Origin: Clitopilus passeckerianus
Taxonomy: Eukaryota > Basidiomycota > Agaricomycetes > Agaricales > Entolomataceae
DNA: 64,000 bases
NCBI GenBank assembly: GCA_944990035.1
Contig: CALYLX010000114.1
Span: 1 to 64,000, forward strand
Reading direction: 5' to 3'
The notes beneath the pieces are model-generated. The model was given only the letters and a program-made list of their open reading frames with translations. It searched no databases and was not told where the DNA came from. A program made the position numbers and the translations under genes. Positions within the stretch are counted from its first letter, which is position 1. Each line of letters begins with the position of its first letter. This document shows, piece after piece, positions 60,401-64,000 of the stretch.

Positions 60401-63400
60401 TAATGTGGTGAATTCTACTGACGTCTGCCTTGCAGGAGTTCGTCGAGAGGCAAACACTGAAAGAGCGCATTGATGAGGGTATCACTGAAGATGAGGCTTG
60501 GGGCCTGTTCCAGCAGCTCTTGGATGCACTGGTGTATATGTCGTCGATGTCGATTCTGCATAGGGATATCAAGCTTACGAATATCTTCATTGGTACGCTT
60601 TTATCAAATTTCGTCGTATCACTATCTCATGTTTCTCGATACGTACAGATGCTAAGGGCGACTGCAAAGTTGGAGATTTCGGTCTCGCAACGACCAGCTT
60701 GGCTACTGTTGACCCATCGGAGGCGCTGATGCTTAATTCTCCCCTGGAACCTGACATGACATTGGGTAAGTATTTGCTATCGTTTGCAAAGCTTAAGCTG
60801 ATTAGATTTACTCCAGAGGTCGGCACCAGATTATACATTGCCCCTGAGGTTCAGTCCAGGAAACGAGGACCAAGGAACCACAATAAGGCAGACATGTACA
60901 GTCTTGGAGTACGTATCAGAGTCGTTCATTTGAGTATTCTTTCGTTGACGGGACTATGTTTCAGATTGTTTTCTTTGAGATGAACTACAGGTTCGCTACT
61001 GGCGCTGAGCGCATTGCCGTCATTGAAGACTTGCGCAAGCCTGGCATCTTCTTCCCTCCCGGTTGGGATCCTCATAGGACTAGGCAACGAGAGAGTGAGT
61101 TTGTAGTTTCGTTGTCACTTAGACCATTCACTCAACGATCTCAATAGTCATTACCTGGTTGCTTCAACATCGTCCTGAAGACAGACCAGCTGCACTGGAG
61201 TTGTCTCAAAGCCCTCTCCTTCCACAGCGTCTGGAAGACGAATACTTCAAGGGAGCGCTCAATCTCATGAGTACGTTTTCAAAACATTTCTTGGGCAAAA
61301 CATTCACTGACATCTGCAATAGCCAAGACCGACTCTCCGCATCACCAAGCAGTCCTCTCTTCGTTGTTCTCCCAGCCTCCAAAACCCAGCAGGGGCTACA
61401 TCTACGACTCGGAGATGGATATGCCAGAACATGCTGCTCTCAACGACACAGTCCAAGAACGCTTTGCTGCCATCTTCCGACTTCACGGAGCCGTGGACAT
61501 GGAGCCACCGTTAATCATGCCCTTGATGGATATCGAAGATGAGAGCAAAAAAGCTACCTTCATTGACCGACATGGTGACCTGGTCATGCTTCCCAACAAC
61601 TTGTTCGAGCCTTTTGCACGTCTTGCTGCGAGAGCTGGTATCAAGAGGATAAAAAGATTCCATATCTCGAATGTTTACGAGCCAAAGTAAGTCGCTCATT
61701 ATGTGACTATCGGCCACTTTCTGACTCCAGGTTCATAGTCCCGTCGCCGGTCATCCAGCCTTGCACAAGTCGGCCATTCTTGATATCATCACGCCCGATC
61801 TTCTTCACGGCCCTGTCGCAGCTGGCGCCGAACTGGTTTCGTTGGCAAATGATATACTCAACAGTTTCCCGAATCTGGCTGCCAACTACGAGATCCATAT
61901 CTCGCATTCGAAAAGTAAGTGTATCAGCTGTTGAACCTTGAATCTGTTTGCTGAATAAATTGTCTAGTTATCGACACCATTCTTAGCCGACTTCCTTCTG
62001 GCCACAAGGAGGCTGTTATTGACATCATGACTCAGTCAAAATCCTCATTGTCCCAGAAACGGGCGCTGTTGTTGAAGCGAGGTCTATTCCGAAGCACAGC
62101 TGATGAACTGGAATTGCTGTCGGAAATAGGTAAGGTTTTCCGAGCTGCAAATGGGCTGCTAGCTAACTCGTACTTCCAGACGAAGATATCGACCTCTTTG
62201 TTCACCGCTTGGAGAAGCTGTCGCCTGGGTTAGCTACACTCATCCAGCCCCTCATTCAAGAAGTCAAGACCACGGCAGAGTATGCAAAGGCAGCTCGGGT
62301 TACTAGACCTATCCTCTTCCGGCCCTTGATGCTCGGGAACCACTTGCAATACTTTAAAGACGGCATCCTCATCGAGGTTGTTCGCAAGCACAAGCACTCC
62401 GACGTGCTCGCAACAGGCGGACGGTAAGTCGTTCAGCTGCACTTCCTCGGCCCGTTTTCTGACGGTACCTGCATTCCAGATATGACCACCTCATTTCCAA
62501 GCATGCACTCAAGATGCAAGGTCCCCCAATTTGTGCAATGGGCATTCAGTTCAACATCAAGAGGGTCACAGTTGCCCTGGCGTCCTTCCAGAGTTCGTCC
62601 GTCAAGGCTCTTGTCAAAGAGGAACGCTCCTTCGGATATTGGAGTCCAAGGCGTTGTGATGTCTACGTCGTGTCCTACCACCCTGGGTATCTTCAAGAGC
62701 GTCTCGACGTGGTGTCTTATTTGTGGCAACATGGCATCGATGCAGATCTCATGTACGAATCAGGGCTACCTGATAATGATCATGAGAGCCACGTTGAGAT
62801 GTGTCTTCGTGAGGGAATCTTGTAAGTCTATTTCTTTTGCATTCCCCTGGCAACCATGTTAACCTTTTTTTCTCGTCAGGTTCACGGTCAGTGTGAAGCC
62901 TCGTGCCGGCCGCCGCGACCAGCCTCCTTTCCGAATCAAGAGCATACTGAAAGGCTCCGAGACTGATGGTAGGTTACGCCAGTTGCAAATCTTGGATACT
63001 TGCTCATGCCCATCCAGTGACCCGTCAAGAACTGGTATCATGGCTTCAGCACGAGATTGCAGAGCAGAAGCGGGTGGACTCTACAACCTCAGGAGCTCCT
63101 GCGCTATCAGCCACTCCCCAAGTTGCCCAGTTGAGCAAGGATGTACCAGCCTCTTCGGATGTTCACCTTCTACTGCCGACGGATACCAAGAAGCAACGAA
63201 AGCATGTTAAACAACTCTTCCTGGATCGCGGTATGCATTCCACCTTTGCCTTTCACGAGCCCTACTCATAGTGTTCTGCAGCGTTTGAAACTAGCGTTGA
63301 AATTAAATCCGCAGTGACAAATGGGCTTCCAACTATTGCTGTAGATGTCCCACCAGCGGTCTTCGACGCCATGGCGAAGAATTCGTCCTGGATCACCGAC

Positions 63401-63586
63401 GAAGAACCCTGGAAAGCCATTTTGTCCTCATTCCCCGTTGGCATGACAGGCTATGCGAACCAAGTGCGCGAAGCAGCAGCCAAGCGTAAAGCTGAAGGCC
63501 ACCGTTTTGCCATTCTCTTCGCTGTGCGAGAGGAACGAGTTCAACTACTCACATTATCTCATAATCCACGAGACGGAACGAATTAG
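57483..63586 (+). CDS. gcn2: eIF2-alpha kinase Gcn2 (general amino-acid control)
   Basis: Gcn2 senses uncharged tRNA and phosphorylates eIF2-alpha to slow translation. All modules are present in order. RWD domain (57483-58010): 'EQEITALKSIYEGNFFDAPT', 'FKFPKTYPTLACP'-like core, 'QIVDYCQDWMERRIKPKAEG'. A charged helix ('RARKQREEEEAEQAARIAAQ'). A degenerate pseudokinase (about 58600-59420, 'LNAIHAGDLVHRGI'). The active kinase: 'ELLGKGAFGSVVKARNRIDG', 'IYAVKKVRLKK', an acidic insert, 'SILHRDIKLTNIFI' (60553), 'KVGDFGLATTS', 'GTRLYIAPEVQS' and 'ADMYSLGIVFFEM'. A HisRS-like domain (about 61330-62830): 'VAGHPALHKSAILDIITPD', 'LKMQGPPICAMGIQF'. A C-terminal dimer/ribosome-binding part ends 'LLTLSHNPRDGTN'. 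Many 45-60 nt introns; no frameshift and all catalytic residues are intact. Confidence 0.95.
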
Positions 63587-63715
63587 ACGATATTTCACGA
63601 TTTTTTGTTATTTTCGCTTTCGCTTTTATCTAGAACGACTGCTATTTCTTTTGCTTTATATCCTGTATATAGTATTTGGTAATGATATGTGATATTCCCT
63701 TATTCCCAAATTTCC

Positions 63716-64000
63716 CTAAGCCCAACCAATTTGATAGTAAGAATATTCTACATTGTCAGCCCGTACACCTGCTCCAGCCTCGCAAAGAATGGTCCGTTTT
63801 GAGTGAACGCAGAGTTCCATCTCGTCAGAATTTGCGATGAACTGAAGTTTGCTGGGCTCGAGATTTGGGAAGACGGTCTCCACCGTGCTGGATTCGGAGG
63901 AGTGTGTAGAGCGCAGTGGTATAACCAGATGGAATATGGGGCTACTTGCACCGTTCTCCGGCTTTCTAAGGAGCGTGCCCAGACAGGTTTTGATCCACTC
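63716..64000 (-). CDS. 3' end of an unrecognised gene, continues past the window
   Basis: An uninterrupted frame enters from the right edge and stops at TAG 63716. It reads 'WIKTCLGTLLRKPENGASSP', 'IFHLVIPLRSTHSSESSTVE' and 'CVHSKRTILCEAGAGVRADN', and ends 'EYSYYQIGWA'. Codon usage and composition look coding. It is convergent with gcn2, about 130 bp apart. The family cannot be told from this piece. Confidence 0.6.
   Translation of the reverse strand, partial: EWIKTCLGTLLRKPENGASSPIFHLVIPLRSTHSSESSTVETVFPNLEPSKLQFIANSDEMELCVHSKRTILCEAGAGVRADNVEYSYYQIGWA

Overview
The window reads as nuclear DNA of a mushroom-forming basidiomycete (Agaricomycetes). The reasons are very intron-dense genes with introns of about 45-70 nt, a DUF6535 membrane protein, an F-box/leucine-rich protein and a TKL-type kinase of the kinds expanded in agarics, two P450s, and an AA9 lytic polysaccharide monooxygenase with a C-terminal CBM1. 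AA9-CBM1 enzymes are typical of plant-litter or wood decayers. I recognise 21 genes or gene fragments. No rRNA, tRNA, CRISPR or intact transposon is seen.

Layout. 0-16 kb is all minus strand: a DUF6535 gene cut by the window edge, a COMT-type O-methyltransferase, a truncated dynein heavy-chain copy, a ChaC-type gamma-glutamylcyclotransferase, an unrecognised gene with an acidic tail, an RS-rich (splicing-type) protein and a dual-specificity phosphatase. 17-25 kb is plus strand: a GH13 alpha-glucosidase, an F-box protein and a seven-helix membrane protein. 25.8-28.3 kb (minus) is a metacaspase with a long His/Ser/Arg prodomain. 29-37 kb (plus) holds a P450, a TKL-like pseudokinase and a PEBP-family protein. 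37-44 kb (minus) is one very large disordered Ser-rich protein. 45.8-47.2 kb (minus) is the AA9-CBM1 enzyme. 48-64 kb holds the checkpoint kinase Chk1 (plus), a charged nuclear-type protein (minus), a second P450 (plus), the eIF2-alpha kinase Gcn2 (plus) and the 3' end of a further minus-strand gene.

How the genes fit together. This looks like an ordinary mix of housekeeping and accessory genes, not one operon-like system. Stress and cell-cycle signalling (Chk1, Gcn2, metacaspase, ChaC, phosphatase), secreted or carbohydrate metabolism (AA9, GH13) and xenobiotic or secondary metabolism (P450s, O-methyltransferase) lie interspersed. I found no convincing biosynthetic gene cluster and no clearly new multi-gene system.

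The strongest window-scale signal is technical or evolutionary. At least fourteen places, all left of about 42.6 kb, need exactly one extra base, usually in a short homopolymer, to keep a conserved protein in frame. The right third, including Chk1, AA9, P450-2 and Gcn2, needs none. Other observations worth a look are the dynein tail copy that ends abruptly, a pseudokinase with all three catalytic signatures changed, three GC-AG introns, and paired ACGCGT (MCB-type) elements just upstream of chk1.
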